Assembly: GCA_017415165.1 (NCBI GenBank)
Contig: JAFQIY010000069.1
Span: forward strand, 62,001 to 126,000
Source: Oscillospiraceae bacterium
GTDB lineage: Bacteria; Bacillota; Clostridia; Oscillospirales; Ruminococcaceae
Length of the DNA: 64,000 bases
Direction: 5' to 3'
The notes under the pieces were generated by a model. The model was given only the letters and a program-made list of their open reading frames with translations, was not told where the DNA came from and did not search any database. Of the stretch, positions 7,988-16,032 are shown in pieces. Both the position numbers and the translations under genes were made by a program. Position 1 is the first letter of the stretch. The number at the start of each line of letters is the position of its first letter.

Positions 7988-9127
7988 TTACAATCTGCAC
8001 TTAAAATCCTCATACCCGAACTGCTTGACAATTTTATTTTCGCCGTCAGGAGTATGAAGCACTATTGCAGGAAGCGGCATACCGTTGAAGGTGTTGTTCT
8101 TGACCATTGAATAAATCGTCATATCGCAGAAAACAAGTCTGTCCCCTGCTTTCAGCGGCTTATCAAAGGAATAGTCGCCGATAATATCGCCTGCGAGGCA
8201 GGTCGATCCGCCAAAACGGTAGGTATACGGCTTCTCGTCGGGCATACCTGCGCCAATAATATTGGGGCGGTAAGGCATTTCCAGCACGTCAGGCATATGG
8301 CACGCTGCTGAAGTGTCAAGGATTGCTAAATTCATTCCGTTTTTCAGCGTGTCGAGAACTTCGGTTACAAGGTAGCCTGCGTTGAGTGCAACGGCTTCAC
8401 CGGGTTCGAGGTACACTTGAATATCATACTTTTTCTGCACACGGTCAACAATCTGCACCAGCTTTTCCACGTCATAATCGTCACGGGTAATATGGTGACC
8501 GCCGCCGAAATTGAGCCATTTCAGGTTGTAAAGGTACTTACCGAATTTTTCTTCCACAACGGCAATTGTACGTTCAAGTACATCTGCGCCCTGCTCGCAC
8601 ATTGTATGAAAATGGAGTCCGCTTATTCCCTCGGGAAGTGTTTCGGGGAACTCGGCGAGAATTGTTCCGAGACGTGAATTTTTGAAGCAGGGGTTGTAAA
8701 TATCCGTTTCGATTTCGGAATATTCGGGGTTGATGCGGATACCCACTTCGATTTTGCGTCCGCTTTTCTGCACAGTTGGAAAATATTTTTCGTACTGTGC
8801 AAAGCTGTTGAACACGATATGGTCGACAATGGTTACGATTTCGGCGAAATCCTTTTCGCTGTAGGCAGGTGCGTAGACGTGGGTTTCGCCCTCGGGCATT
8901 TCTTCCTTGCCAAGCTTTGCTTCAAAAAGACCACTGGCGGTTGTACCTGCAAGGTACTTGCTGATAAGCGGATAGGTGCTGTACATTGAAAAAGCTTTCT
9001 GCGCGAGAAGAATTTTACAGCCTGTTCTGTCCTGCACGGATTTGAGAATTCCGAGGTTTTTTACAAGCAGACGCTCGTCCGTTACATAGCAGGGTGTGGG
9101 CAGGGTTGAGATGTCAAAATCAAGCAT
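7988..9127 (-). CDS. nspC: Carboxynorspermidine decarboxylase
   Basis: This is a PLP-dependent, alanine-racemase-fold decarboxylase that makes (nor)spermidine from the carboxy form, the last step of the aspartate-semialdehyde route to polyamines. The 379-residue length is typical. The PLP lysine is K44 in LLAQKAFS, and the GLHFHTMCEQ, LNFGGGHH, EPGEAVALN and AACHMPDVLEMPY blocks are all present. The partner carboxynorspermidine dehydrogenase is not adjacent in this window. The gene lies between a DUF896 gene and the MazG-like gene on the same strand with gaps of about 11 bases, so the three look cotranscribed. Confidence 0.93.
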   Translation of the reverse strand: MLDFDISTLPTPCYVTDERLLVKNLGILKSVQDRTGCKILLAQKAFSMYSTYPLISKYLAGTTASGLFEAKLGKEEMPEGETHVYAPAYSEKDFAEIVTIVDHIVFNSFAQYEKYFPTVQKSGRKIEVGIRINPEYSEIETDIYNPCFKNSRLGTILAEFPETLPEGISGLHFHTMCEQGADVLERTIAVVEEKFGKYLYNLKWLNFGGGHHITRDDYDVEKLVQIVDRVQKKYDIQVYLEPGEAVALNAGYLVTEVLDTLKNGMNLAILDTSAACHMPDVLEMPYRPNIIGAGMPDEKPYTYRFGGSTCLAGDIIGDYSFDKPLKAGDRLVFCDMTIYSMVKNNTFNGMPLPAIVLHTPDGENKIVKQFGYEDFKCRL

Positions 9128-9137
9128 TTTTTACTCC

Positions 9138-9314
9138 TTATTTCTTGTCAACGAATTCGATATTCTGAAGCTGACCTGTCAGGTTAGCCTTGATGCCGTC
9201 ACGGTATTCCTGACGAAGCTGTGCCTGCTCTGCCTTTTCCTCCTCGGTCAGACCTTCGGGGGTACGGGATTTTCTTGCAAGCTCATTTATTCTATTGATT
9301 TTTTCCTGTGTCAT
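9138..9314 (-). CDS. DUF896 (YnzC-like) small protein
   Basis: The 58-residue protein carries the DUF896 signature INELARKSRTPEGLTEEEKAEQ and a C-terminal basic/acidic helix. Members are small cytosolic helical-hairpin proteins; Bacillus YnzC is SOS-linked, but the function is not settled. I set the start at the ATG with AAGGAG eight bases upstream. A longer frame opening at a TTG (9341) is rejected because it coincides with the predicted transcription start of the promoter just upstream. The gene leads the operon containing nspC and the MazG-like gene. Confidence 0.85.
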   Translation of the reverse strand: MTQEKINRINELARKSRTPEGLTEEEKAEQAQLRQEYRDGIKANLTGQLQNIEFVDKK

Positions 9315-9346
9315 AGTTTTGCTCCTTAAAAATAATTTCAAATGAT

Positions 9347-9375
9347 ATTATATCAGATTTTCAAGCATTTTGCAA
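9347..9375 (-). promoter_or_regulatory. Extended -10 promoter for the DUF896-nspC-mazG operon
   Basis: Minus strand TTGCAA, a 17-base spacer and TGATATAAT abut the stop codon of the upstream methyltransferase gene. Confidence 0.75.
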
Positions 9376-10122
9376 CTACTCTTTCACAGCCTTGACGATA
9401 AGAAAATTCGGCTTGATGTACTCCTTTACAATAGTCGGGAGCTTTTCTATCGCCCACGGCTTCGGAATCGGCTCAACAATTTCTTTCAGGGTAAGTCCGC
9501 TATTGATAATTTCGGTAAGGAGCTGCCCCATAGGGCGGTGATATTTTATAACACCGTCAACAAACCAATTCTTTTCACGCTTGCCAGCCCTGTTGTAATC
9601 GGAAAAGGTATAGGAAACACGCTGACCGTTTTCGTCATAGTTGAAGTGAGCGTTACTTTCGTCGATTGTTGCGGTAATAATGGGGTGCTCCTGAGAGAAA
9701 AGGAGTGTTCCTCCGACGTTAAGCAGGTTACATATATCGGTCATAAGTGCACCGAAGTCCTCAATGTAGTGTAAAGCTAACGAACTGTACACCAAATCAA
9801 ACTTCATATCAAGCTTGCTGATTTCTGTCATACTCATACGGATATACTTGATATTTGCGTGTGTTGCTTCTTTTCGTGCAACTTCAAGCATCTTTTCAGA
9901 TATGTCAAGCCCCACAACTTTACACGCTCCACGCTGCACAAAATCAAGACAATTCCTTCCGCAGCCGCATCCTAAGTCAAGAACGGTCTTTCCTGTCAGG
10001 TTGGGAAGCATTTCAGCCATTGCAGGCTGCTCCAGAAGGTCATTCAGGCATATATCCTTTGCACGCAATTCCTTGTAGCCATTGAAAAATGTTTCGTTAT
10101 CGAAAATGTTCTGATTACTCAT
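9376..10122 (-). CDS. Class I SAM-dependent methyltransferase
   Basis: The 248-residue protein has a Rossmann-type methyltransferase core. SAM-binding motif I is VLDLGCGCGRN (near residue 44), an acidic residue ends strand 2 (VGLDIS), and a motif IV-like segment FDLVYSSLALHYI follows. It lacks the NPPY motif of nucleic-acid N-methylases, so a small-molecule substrate is more likely. Its first bases overlap the end of the Nudix gene by 8, implying translational coupling. SD AGGAGGT lies five bases before the ATG. Residues 140-200 probably form the substrate lid. The substrate is unknown. Confidence 0.85.
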   Translation of the reverse strand: MSNQNIFDNETFFNGYKELRAKDICLNDLLEQPAMAEMLPNLTGKTVLDLGCGCGRNCLDFVQRGACKVVGLDISEKMLEVARKEATHANIKYIRMSMTEISKLDMKFDLVYSSLALHYIEDFGALMTDICNLLNVGGTLLFSQEHPIITATIDESNAHFNYDENGQRVSYTFSDYNRAGKREKNWFVDGVIKYHRPMGQLLTEIINSGLTLKEIVEPIPKPWAIEKLPTIVKEYIKPNFLIVKAVKE

Positions 10123-10630
10123 ATTGACCTCCTATCTTATCAAAGAAGTACCCCAGCGTTGATACAAGCTGACCTGTTTCGTAAAGCTCATTTATTTCGG
10201 CAACGGTAAGCCATTTTGTCTGTGCAACCTCATCGGTTGTGGCATTTCCAAGCTGAACTTCGCCGTTATATTCAAACAGCCACACGTCAAGAATGTCGTT
10301 GAAATTCTTACCGTTAATCTGCTTACGTACCTGTGAGAAAACGAGGTTGCTTTCCGTGCCGATTATATCAATTCCGACCTCTTCCTTTACCTCACGGATT
10401 GCACCTTGCAGGCTTGTTTCCCCTTTCAGCACTGAGCCGCCAACTGTTTCCCACATAAGCGGAAAGGTAGGACGGTTTGCTGAGCGCTGTGAAATAAGGT
10501 ACTGACCTTTACTATTGCGTATCCATACGTGGACAACAAGATGATAACAGCCATCGGGGATTTCGTTTCCGCGGATGTGTTCCCTGCCTGTTGGATTTCT
10601 GTTTTCGTCATATAAGTCCCATAATTCCAT
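10115..10630 (-). CDS. Nudix hydrolase
   Basis: This 171-residue protein has a complete Nudix box, GX5EX7REVXEEXGI, starting at GSVLKGE (near residue 68). It binds the metal that cleaves a nucleoside diphosphate linked to another moiety. The N-terminal part (DLYDENRNPTGREHIRG) and the position of the box resemble IPP-isomerase-like/YfcD-type Nudix proteins. It overlaps the downstream methyltransferase by 8 bases, so the two may act together. The start ATG has GGAGGT seven bases upstream. The substrate is not predictable from the sequence alone. Confidence 0.85.
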   Translation of the reverse strand: MELWDLYDENRNPTGREHIRGNEIPDGCYHLVVHVWIRNSKGQYLISQRSANRPTFPLMWETVGGSVLKGETSLQGAIREVKEEVGIDIIGTESNLVFSQVRKQINGKNFNDILDVWLFEYNGEVQLGNATTDEVAQTKWLTVAEINELYETGQLVSTLGYFFDKIGGQYE

Positions 10631-10646
10631 TATATTACCTCCGATG

Positions 10647-10682
10647 AAAAAAGCCGTTTCTGAAACAAATCAGAAACGGCTT
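10647..10682 (-). terminator. Intrinsic terminator after ackA
   Basis: A 13-bp stem (AAGCCGTTTCTGA and complement) with a 6-base loop is followed on the minus strand by a run of six T. It separates ackA from the Nudix gene. Confidence 0.85.
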
Positions 10683-10696
10683 TACAAAATTTGTGA

Positions 10697-11896
10697 TTAC
10701 TTGGAGATGAGTGCGAGTGTATCTCTTGCGATAAGAAGCTCTTCGTTTGTAGGAACAACCCAAACCTCAACCTTGGAGTCAGGTGTGGAAAGCTTTGTGA
10801 GCTTGCCGTGGATTGTTGCGTTGAGCTCGTTGTCAATCTTGATACCGAAGAAGTCCATATCTGCACAAACCGCTTCACGAACCTCAGCAGCATTTTCGCC
10901 GATACCGCCTGTAAAGAGAACAGCATCGAGACCGTTCATTGCAGCAGCGTAACCGCCGATGTACTTCTTGATTTCGTATACAAGCATATCTGTAACAAGC
11001 TGAGCCTTTTCGTTACCTTCAGCAGCAGCAGCAGAGATATCTCTGTTGTCGGAAGAAATACCTGAAACGCCGAGGAAGCCTGACTTCTTATTCATATAGT
11101 CGCTCATTTCCTTTGTTGTAAAGCCGTGCTTTTCAGCAACGAAAGTTACAGCAGATGGGTCAACACAGCCTGTTCTTGTACCCATTACAACGCCGTCAAG
11201 TGGTGTGAAGCCCATAGATGTATCAACGGACTTACCGCCGTCAACAGCTGTGATGGAAGAACCGTTGCCGAGGTGACAGGAAACAATCTTGAGGTCCTTG
11301 ATATCCTTGCCCATTGCTTCAGCAAGTGCTGCAGAAACAAATCTGTGGGAAGTACCGTGGAAGCCGTACTTTCTTACGTGGTACTTTTCGTAATCCTCGT
11401 AAGGAAGACCGAACATATAAGCCTTGGCAGGCATTGTCTGATGGAATGCTGTATCGAATACAACAACCTGAGGAACGTTAGCTGGGAGAACCTTCTTACA
11501 AGCCCAGAGAGCCAGTGCGTGTGGGTGGTTATGTACAGGAGCAAGGTCCTGGAGGTCGTCAATCTGCTGGATAACTTCGTCTGTTACGAGAGTTGTCTTA
11601 TCGAAGATTTCAGCACCCTGCACGATTCTGTGACCAACTGCGGAGATTTCGTCCATAGACTTGATTACAGCAGCGTCGCCTGTTGTGAGAACTTCAACGA
11701 GCTTTTCAAAAGCTTCTGTGTGTGTCGGGAAATCGCAGTCCATATCAACAGCTCTGCCGTCGAAGGTCTTGTGGGAAACGTGACCGCCGATACCGATTCT
11801 GTCACAGTTACCCTTTGCGATAACGCTTTCGTCTTCCATATTGAGAAGCTGATACTTGAGTGAGGAGCTTCCTGCGTTTACTACGAGAATAATCAT
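10697..11896 (-). CDS. ackA: Acetate kinase
   Basis: This enzyme converts acetyl phosphate and ADP to acetate and ATP, the energy-yielding end of acetate fermentation. The 399-residue length is standard. The family blocks are the N-terminal NAGSSSLKYQLL, the GHRIVQGAE substrate-binding segment, FDTAFHQTMP, the YGFHGTSHR loop, HLGNGSSITA, and the C-terminal FTGGIGENA. The phosphotransacetylase gene is not adjacent. The gene is divergent from tmcAL, and a clear intrinsic terminator follows it. SD GAAAGGAAG precedes the ATG. Third-position codon choice is strongly biased, consistent with high expression. Confidence 0.97.
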   Translation of the reverse strand: MIILVVNAGSSSLKYQLLNMEDESVIAKGNCDRIGIGGHVSHKTFDGRAVDMDCDFPTHTEAFEKLVEVLTTGDAAVIKSMDEISAVGHRIVQGAEIFDKTTLVTDEVIQQIDDLQDLAPVHNHPHALALWACKKVLPANVPQVVVFDTAFHQTMPAKAYMFGLPYEDYEKYHVRKYGFHGTSHRFVSAALAEAMGKDIKDLKIVSCHLGNGSSITAVDGGKSVDTSMGFTPLDGVVMGTRTGCVDPSAVTFVAEKHGFTTKEMSDYMNKKSGFLGVSGISSDNRDISAAAAEGNEKAQLVTDMLVYEIKKYIGGYAAAMNGLDAVLFTGGIGENAAEVREAVCADMDFFGIKIDNELNATIHGKLTKLSTPDSKVEVWVVPTNEELLIARDTLALISK

Positions 11897-12108
11897 AATT
11901 TTGAACTTCCTTTCAAAAATTTCTAATCATACCTTTATATACTATTACAAAATGGGACTAAAATCAATAGTTTCACAATATTTTAAGAAAATAATAATAA
12001 TTATTCCATATTTATTGCTACAAAATCATTTACTATATTAATGTATGGGTTTGTACGCTATGGGTGTACTGTACCTGTGCGACCCCAAAAGAAAGGAATG
12101 ATACTGTA

Positions 12109-13314
12109 ATGAAAACATATGGTATTATATGTGAATATAATCCGTTTCACAACGGTCACATTCATCAGATTGAAGAAACAAGAAAACACGGTGCTACACA
12201 CATCGTTGCAATTATGAGCGGTAACTACGTTCAGCGCGGTGACGTTGCAATGATTGACAAGTTCGCTCGTGCCAAGGTTGCTGTAAACAACGGTGTTGAC
12301 CTTGTTATCGAAATGCCTGTCGTATACTCCCTTTCAAGTGCAAACTTCTTTGCACGCGCAGGTGTTATGATGCTTGGCGCACTTGGCTGTGTTGACGGCA
12401 TTTCCTTCGGCAGCGAATGCGGTGACCTTGCTCTCCTCAAGAACGCTGCTATGGCATCTATCAACGCAACAACTCCTGAAAAGGTAAAGCCTTTCCTTGA
12501 AAAGGGTATGTCCTTCCCTCAGGCTGTTCAGCAGATTATCGGTGCTGAATACGGTCCTATCATTTCTTCCGTTTTCGACTCACCAAACAACACTCTTGCT
12601 GTTGAATATCTCAAGGCGCTCAAGGTTCTCAACCTCGATATGGAAACATTCACAATCAAGAGAAAGGGCGCTGACCACGACAGCCTTACTGCCGCTGACG
12701 GCATTGCAAGCGGTACACTCCTCCGTCAGATGATTGAGGACGGCGAAGATATCAGTGCATATGTGCCAAAGGATATGGCTGACCTTGCCGCTGAATATGA
12801 GGACAAGGAAATGCTCGCTTATTTTGACAACCTCGAACGTGAGCTTCTTTATGTTCTCCGTTCTTCCATTCCTCCGACAATTTCCGAGTGTCCCGACGTT
12901 GACCCGGGTCTTGCAAATCTTATTTTTGCATCAGCAATCAAGTCCAACTCTATTGATGAGTTCCTTGAAACAGTTGATACAAAGCGTTACACAACTGCAA
13001 AGATGAGAAGAATTCTTCTTAATATGTATATCGGCACAAAGGCTTCTGACCTTATGATTATGCCTCCTTACGGCAGAGTTCTTGCATTCAATGAAAAGGG
13101 TACCGAAATTCTCAAGGCTGCCAAGGAAAAGGCTGAGGAAAACAAGTACGCTATTCCGTTCAACACATCCCTCAAGGACATTGTTGAGCTCCAGAAGCCG
13201 CCTATCAACAGATTTGCAGATATTTCCAACCGTGCTACAAATCTTTACGGACTTGCTTCAAGAACAGTTCGTCCTTGCGCAGAAGAATTTACAACAAAGA
13301 TTGAAATTCAGTGA
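12109..13314 (+). CDS. tmcAL: tRNA(Met) cytidine acetate ligase
   Basis: The 401-residue protein belongs to the TmcAL (former DUF795/YlbM) family, which makes N4-acetylcytidine at the wobble position of elongator tRNA-Met from acetate and ATP. The nucleotidyl-transferase-like motif FHNGH is at residues 13-17, and the conserved IVAIMSGNYVQRGDVA, DLVIEMP and FGSECGD blocks follow. An upstream in-frame GTG (12064) gives a non-conserved extension; I take the ATG with GAAAGGA 11 bases upstream. Its divergent neighbour is acetate kinase, which makes the acetate that TmcAL consumes; a functional link is an inference. Confidence 0.93.
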   Translation: MKTYGIICEYNPFHNGHIHQIEETRKHGATHIVAIMSGNYVQRGDVAMIDKFARAKVAVNNGVDLVIEMPVVYSLSSANFFARAGVMMLGALGCVDGISFGSECGDLALLKNAAMASINATTPEKVKPFLEKGMSFPQAVQQIIGAEYGPIISSVFDSPNNTLAVEYLKALKVLNLDMETFTIKRKGADHDSLTAADGIASGTLLRQMIEDGEDISAYVPKDMADLAAEYEDKEMLAYFDNLERELLYVLRSSIPPTISECPDVDPGLANLIFASAIKSNSIDEFLETVDTKRYTTAKMRRILLNMYIGTKASDLMIMPPYGRVLAFNEKGTEILKAAKEKAEENKYAIPFNTSLKDIVELQKPPINRFADISNRATNLYGLASRTVRPCAEEFTTKIEIQ

Positions 13315-13327
13315 TTGTAATGGAAAC

Positions 13328-13363
13328 AAAAGTTACAAATTGATGTTCTTTTGTAACTTTTTT
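13328..13363 (+). terminator. Intrinsic terminator after tmcAL
   Basis: A 12-bp stem (AAAAGTTACAAA and complement) with a 10-base loop ends in a run of T. Confidence 0.8.
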
Positions 13364-13419
13364 ACATCGTTTTTTCTCAATTCGTCATAAAATTGTAATA
13401 TATTTTTGCAAAATAACTA

Positions 13420-13448
13420 TTGCAAAACAAATTTTTTTGTTGTATAAT
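13420..13448 (+). promoter_or_regulatory. Promoter of the secreted coiled-coil protein gene
   Basis: TTGCAA, a 17-base spacer and a consensus TATAAT lie about 70 bases upstream of the start, followed by a strong AAAGGAGA ribosome binding site. Confidence 0.8.
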
Positions 13449-13516
13449 GGTAACAAGCAGAATTTTAGGTTCAGCATATTCGAATGTAAATTTTATTTGA
13501 AAAGGAGATATTTAAA

Positions 13517-15580
13517 ATGAAAAAGAAAATGTTAAGCAGAGCTGCAGCGCTCAGCCTTGCAGGTCTCACAACAATGTCATCTATCGCAATTGTTGCTTCT
13601 GCTGACGCTTTCCCTACCAAGGTTTATGAATTTACTTACAAGGGTATTGCAAGCACAGCTCGTAGTGCAAGTGCTACAAATGCTATGGGTGATAATGATT
13701 ATGTAACAGACACTGATGATGCAGCTGTTTTCACAACCGGTTTTAAGGTTGAAGGTGAATTTGCTACTGTATTTAAGCCAGATGCAGATTATCTTGGCAG
13801 CTATCTCGACACTCTTAACTTCAGCGACGGCAGCACTTGGCAGTACAAGAACGCTAAGGATTTCACAGGTGCAGCAACTGTTGTTAAGCCTGAGGACTCC
13901 ATTCTCGAAAGAGGCAGCGACGGAACTGCAGGCGATCCGCTCTTAGAGGAAACATTTTACTTCAAGTCTTTAGCTGAACGTGATGCAGCTAAGAGCACTA
14001 TCGCTTCCAAGAACCAGTCTGAATATTCCACTAAGTACAGCAAGGCATATTCTGCTCTTAAGTCCGACCTTTCAAAGATTGCTTCCGCTCACAAGAAGGA
14101 AGCTGAAAAGCTTGCTAAGGAAGCAAAGGCAGAAGAATACGAAGCATATAAGGAAGCTTGCAAGGATGCTGATGCTGATACAAAGGCAGCCGCTAAGGAA
14201 GCATATGACGAGTATGTTGAAACAGTTTACGAGCCAGCAATGGAGGCTGCTAAGGAAGCATACAAGGAAATGACTGACGCAGCTAAGGTTGTTCTGAAGG
14301 AATTTGAAGAAGCTTACGCTCCTAAGCACAGAGGCTTCAGCCACACTGAAAAGCCAGATTCTGCTGATGAGGACTATGCAGTATTCCTTATTGATGATAG
14401 TGAGCCATACGTTGTAATCGGCGGTGTTGCAGGCAGCACATATCAGGATGCAAAATATACAACAGTAGGCGGCGATACTTTAATACTTGCAGACTGCAAG
14501 TATCGTACACAGGGCTCTTATGTTGACCCAACTACATATGCATTCACAGGCGAAATTGTTAAGGCAGACGACCTTAATACAAGCATAACAACACACGGTA
14601 CATTCCTTGTTTCCGGTGACTACTGGCAGCAGTTCTCCAGCGGCTTTGAAGGCGGTGTTTCCAACAACGAAAACTCCTCTGAAAAGGGCGGCTCTACATC
14701 TAAGGATAACGATGATGACGATAAGACAAAAACACCTGACCAGACTGCAGTTTACAAGGTTGGCAGCACATACTACCCAACATATTCCGCAGCATACTCT
14801 GCTGCAGCAGGTAATGCTGACATAATCTCTCTCGTAAGAGATTATACAAATCTTCCTGACGACTACTTCTCTCAGGTAACAGGTTCCTTCTACAGCACAT
14901 ATGATGCTGCTCTCAAGGCTTCCGGTAATAATTCCTCTAAGGTTACTGTATTCAACGGTGCTTCCACAAGCACAAATGATTCCAACCTTGACCCATACTA
15001 CTACTACTGGCTCAGCAAGCAGAATGGTACTACTACAAGCAAGGATACATCTTCTGCTACACTTGGCAAGAAGACAGGTTGGGCAGCTATTGCTAATCAG
15101 CTTAACAAGTCAAGCGCAGGTTCTTCCGCAACAGTTAATATGAACGATGAAACTACAGTTCCTTCCTCTGTTCTCTCTGCTATCGAAGGCAAGAATGTTA
15201 CTGTTAAGTTCGTTCAGGATAACGGTGCTTCTCTTACTGTAAACGGTAAGGACATTGAAGATTCCAAGAATGTTGAAATCAATGTAACATACAACACAAA
15301 GAGCGTTTCCAAGAAGCTCATCCAGAATGCATTCAAGAAGAACGGTGCTGTAAGTTCTGCTCAGATTTCTATCGACGAAGGTTCCTTCGGTTTCGATTCT
15401 GACCTCACAGTTAAGTTCAACTCCAAGCGTGCTGGTTATAGCGCTAAGATTTACCGTTACAACGCTTCCAGAAATTCTCTCCAGCTTGTTGATACTGCAA
15501 CAGTTAGCAACAGCGGTAAGACAACATTCAACAACATCACTAAGGGCGGCGAATTTGTAATTGTTCTTTTCGAAGACTAA
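13517..15580 (+). CDS. Secreted surface protein with central coiled coil, unknown function
   Basis: I do not recognise a named family. The 687-residue protein starts with a signal peptide (basic MKKK, a hydrophobic core, ASA|DA cleavage near residue 30). Residues about 30-160 look beta-rich. Residues about 165-290 are a Lys/Glu/Ala-rich coiled coil. A Ser/Asn/Gly/Asp-rich linker lies at about 385-420. Two copies of a Y-x-TY-x-AA-x2-A motif follow at about 430-500, as in surface proteins with Y-x-S-x-x-AA repeats. The C-terminal 130 residues are a beta-sandwich-like module ending GGEFVIVLF, resembling C-terminal modules of other clostridial surface proteins. There is no LPXTG motif, dockerin or SLH domain. 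Strong promoter, SD, terminator and biased codons suggest abundant expression. Confidence 0.85.
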   Translation: MKKKMLSRAAALSLAGLTTMSSIAIVASADAFPTKVYEFTYKGIASTARSASATNAMGDNDYVTDTDDAAVFTTGFKVEGEFATVFKPDADYLGSYLDTLNFSDGSTWQYKNAKDFTGAATVVKPEDSILERGSDGTAGDPLLEETFYFKSLAERDAAKSTIASKNQSEYSTKYSKAYSALKSDLSKIASAHKKEAEKLAKEAKAEEYEAYKEACKDADADTKAAAKEAYDEYVETVYEPAMEAAKEAYKEMTDAAKVVLKEFEEAYAPKHRGFSHTEKPDSADEDYAVFLIDDSEPYVVIGGVAGSTYQDAKYTTVGGDTLILADCKYRTQGSYVDPTTYAFTGEIVKADDLNTSITTHGTFLVSGDYWQQFSSGFEGGVSNNENSSEKGGSTSKDNDDDDKTKTPDQTAVYKVGSTYYPTYSAAYSAAAGNADIISLVRDYTNLPDDYFSQVTGSFYSTYDAALKASGNNSSKVTVFNGASTSTNDSNLDPYYYYWLSKQNGTTTSKDTSSATLGKKTGWAAIANQLNKSSAGSSATVNMNDETTVPSSVLSAIEGKNVTVKFVQDNGASLTVNGKDIEDSKNVEINVTYNTKSVSKKLIQNAFKKNGAVSSAQISIDEGSFGFDSDLTVKFNSKRAGYSAKIYRYNASRNSLQLVDTATVSNSGKTTFNNITKGGEFVIVLFED

Positions 15581-15594
15581 TTAATTGCTCTTTC

Positions 15595-15630
15595 AAACAA
15601 TGCACAGTTAATTCTGTGCATTGTTTTTTT
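15595..15630 (+). terminator. Intrinsic terminator after the secreted protein gene
   Basis: A 13-bp stem (AAACAATGCACAG and complement), a 6-base loop and a run of T. Confidence 0.88.
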
Positions 15631-15641
15631 GAAAATAACTA

Positions 15642-15670
15642 TTGACTTTTCACAGATTATGTGATATAAT
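15642..15670 (+). promoter_or_regulatory. Extended -10 promoter for rpmE
   Basis: TTGACT, a 17-base spacer and TGATATAAT; near consensus. The predicted start leaves an untranslated leader of about 90 bases. Confidence 0.85.
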
Positions 15671-15676
15671 TTATAT

Positions 15677-15767
15677 TCGTAAGTGATTTATTAGCACTAC
15701 TGTCCGATATACTGTGATGGGCTGCTATGCAATCATAGATATATTGGCGAGAAATGAGGTGTTTTTA
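15677..15767 (+). promoter_or_regulatory. Candidate L31 autoregulatory leader
   Basis: About 90 untranslated bases precede rpmE. A small hairpin CTATG-CAAT-CATAG (15725-15738) lies roughly 20 bases before the ribosome binding site. Ribosomal-protein leaders that bind their own product are known upstream of L31 genes in several phyla; assignment here is an inference from position and length only. Confidence 0.35.
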
Positions 15768-15971
15768 ATGAAAGCCGGAATTCATCCTGATTACAAGGAA
15801 ACTACTATCACTTGCGCTTGCGGTAATGTAATCAACACTCGTTCTACTAAGGAGAACATCAAGGTTGAAATTTGCTCCAAGTGCCACCCTTTCTATACTG
15901 GTAAGCAGAAGCTTGTTGATACAGGCGGACGTGTTGACAGATTTAAGAAGCGTTTTGGTCTTGATAAGTAA
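15768..15971 (+). CDS. rpmE: 50S ribosomal protein L31
   Basis: The 67-residue product is the L31 protein of the large subunit, near the 5S rRNA/central protuberance. Four cysteines in CxC...CxxC arrangement (TCACGN and CSKCHPF) show the zinc-containing C+ form, and the conserved [18 protein letters not shown] block follows. The start is the ATG with GAGGTG upstream. An upstream ATG frame (15714) adds 18 non-conserved residues within the leader and is not used. It is a monocistronic unit between a promoter and a terminator. Confidence 0.97.
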   Translation: MKAGIHPDYKETTITCACGNVINTRSTKENIKVEICSKCHPFYTGKQKLVDTGGRVDRFKKRFGLDK

Positions 15972-15978
15972 TTCCAAA

Positions 15979-16012
15979 AAGCCTGCGTAGGTTTTACGCA
16001 GGCTTATTTTTT
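15979..16012 (+). terminator. Intrinsic terminator after rpmE
   Basis: An 11-bp GC-rich stem (AAGCCTGCGTA and complement), a 5-base loop, then ATTTTTT. Confidence 0.9.
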
Positions 16013-16032
16013 ACCGGAAAGTGGTTGCAAAT

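Noticed and set aside
9138..9341. Longer DUF896 protein starting at TTG 9341
   Set aside because: The codon coincides with the predicted transcription start of an extended -10 promoter, and the internal ATG 9314 has a proper SD.
11126..11863. A 245-codon open frame opposite acetate kinase
   Set aside because: It mirrors ackA codon bias and has no initiation signal or motif.
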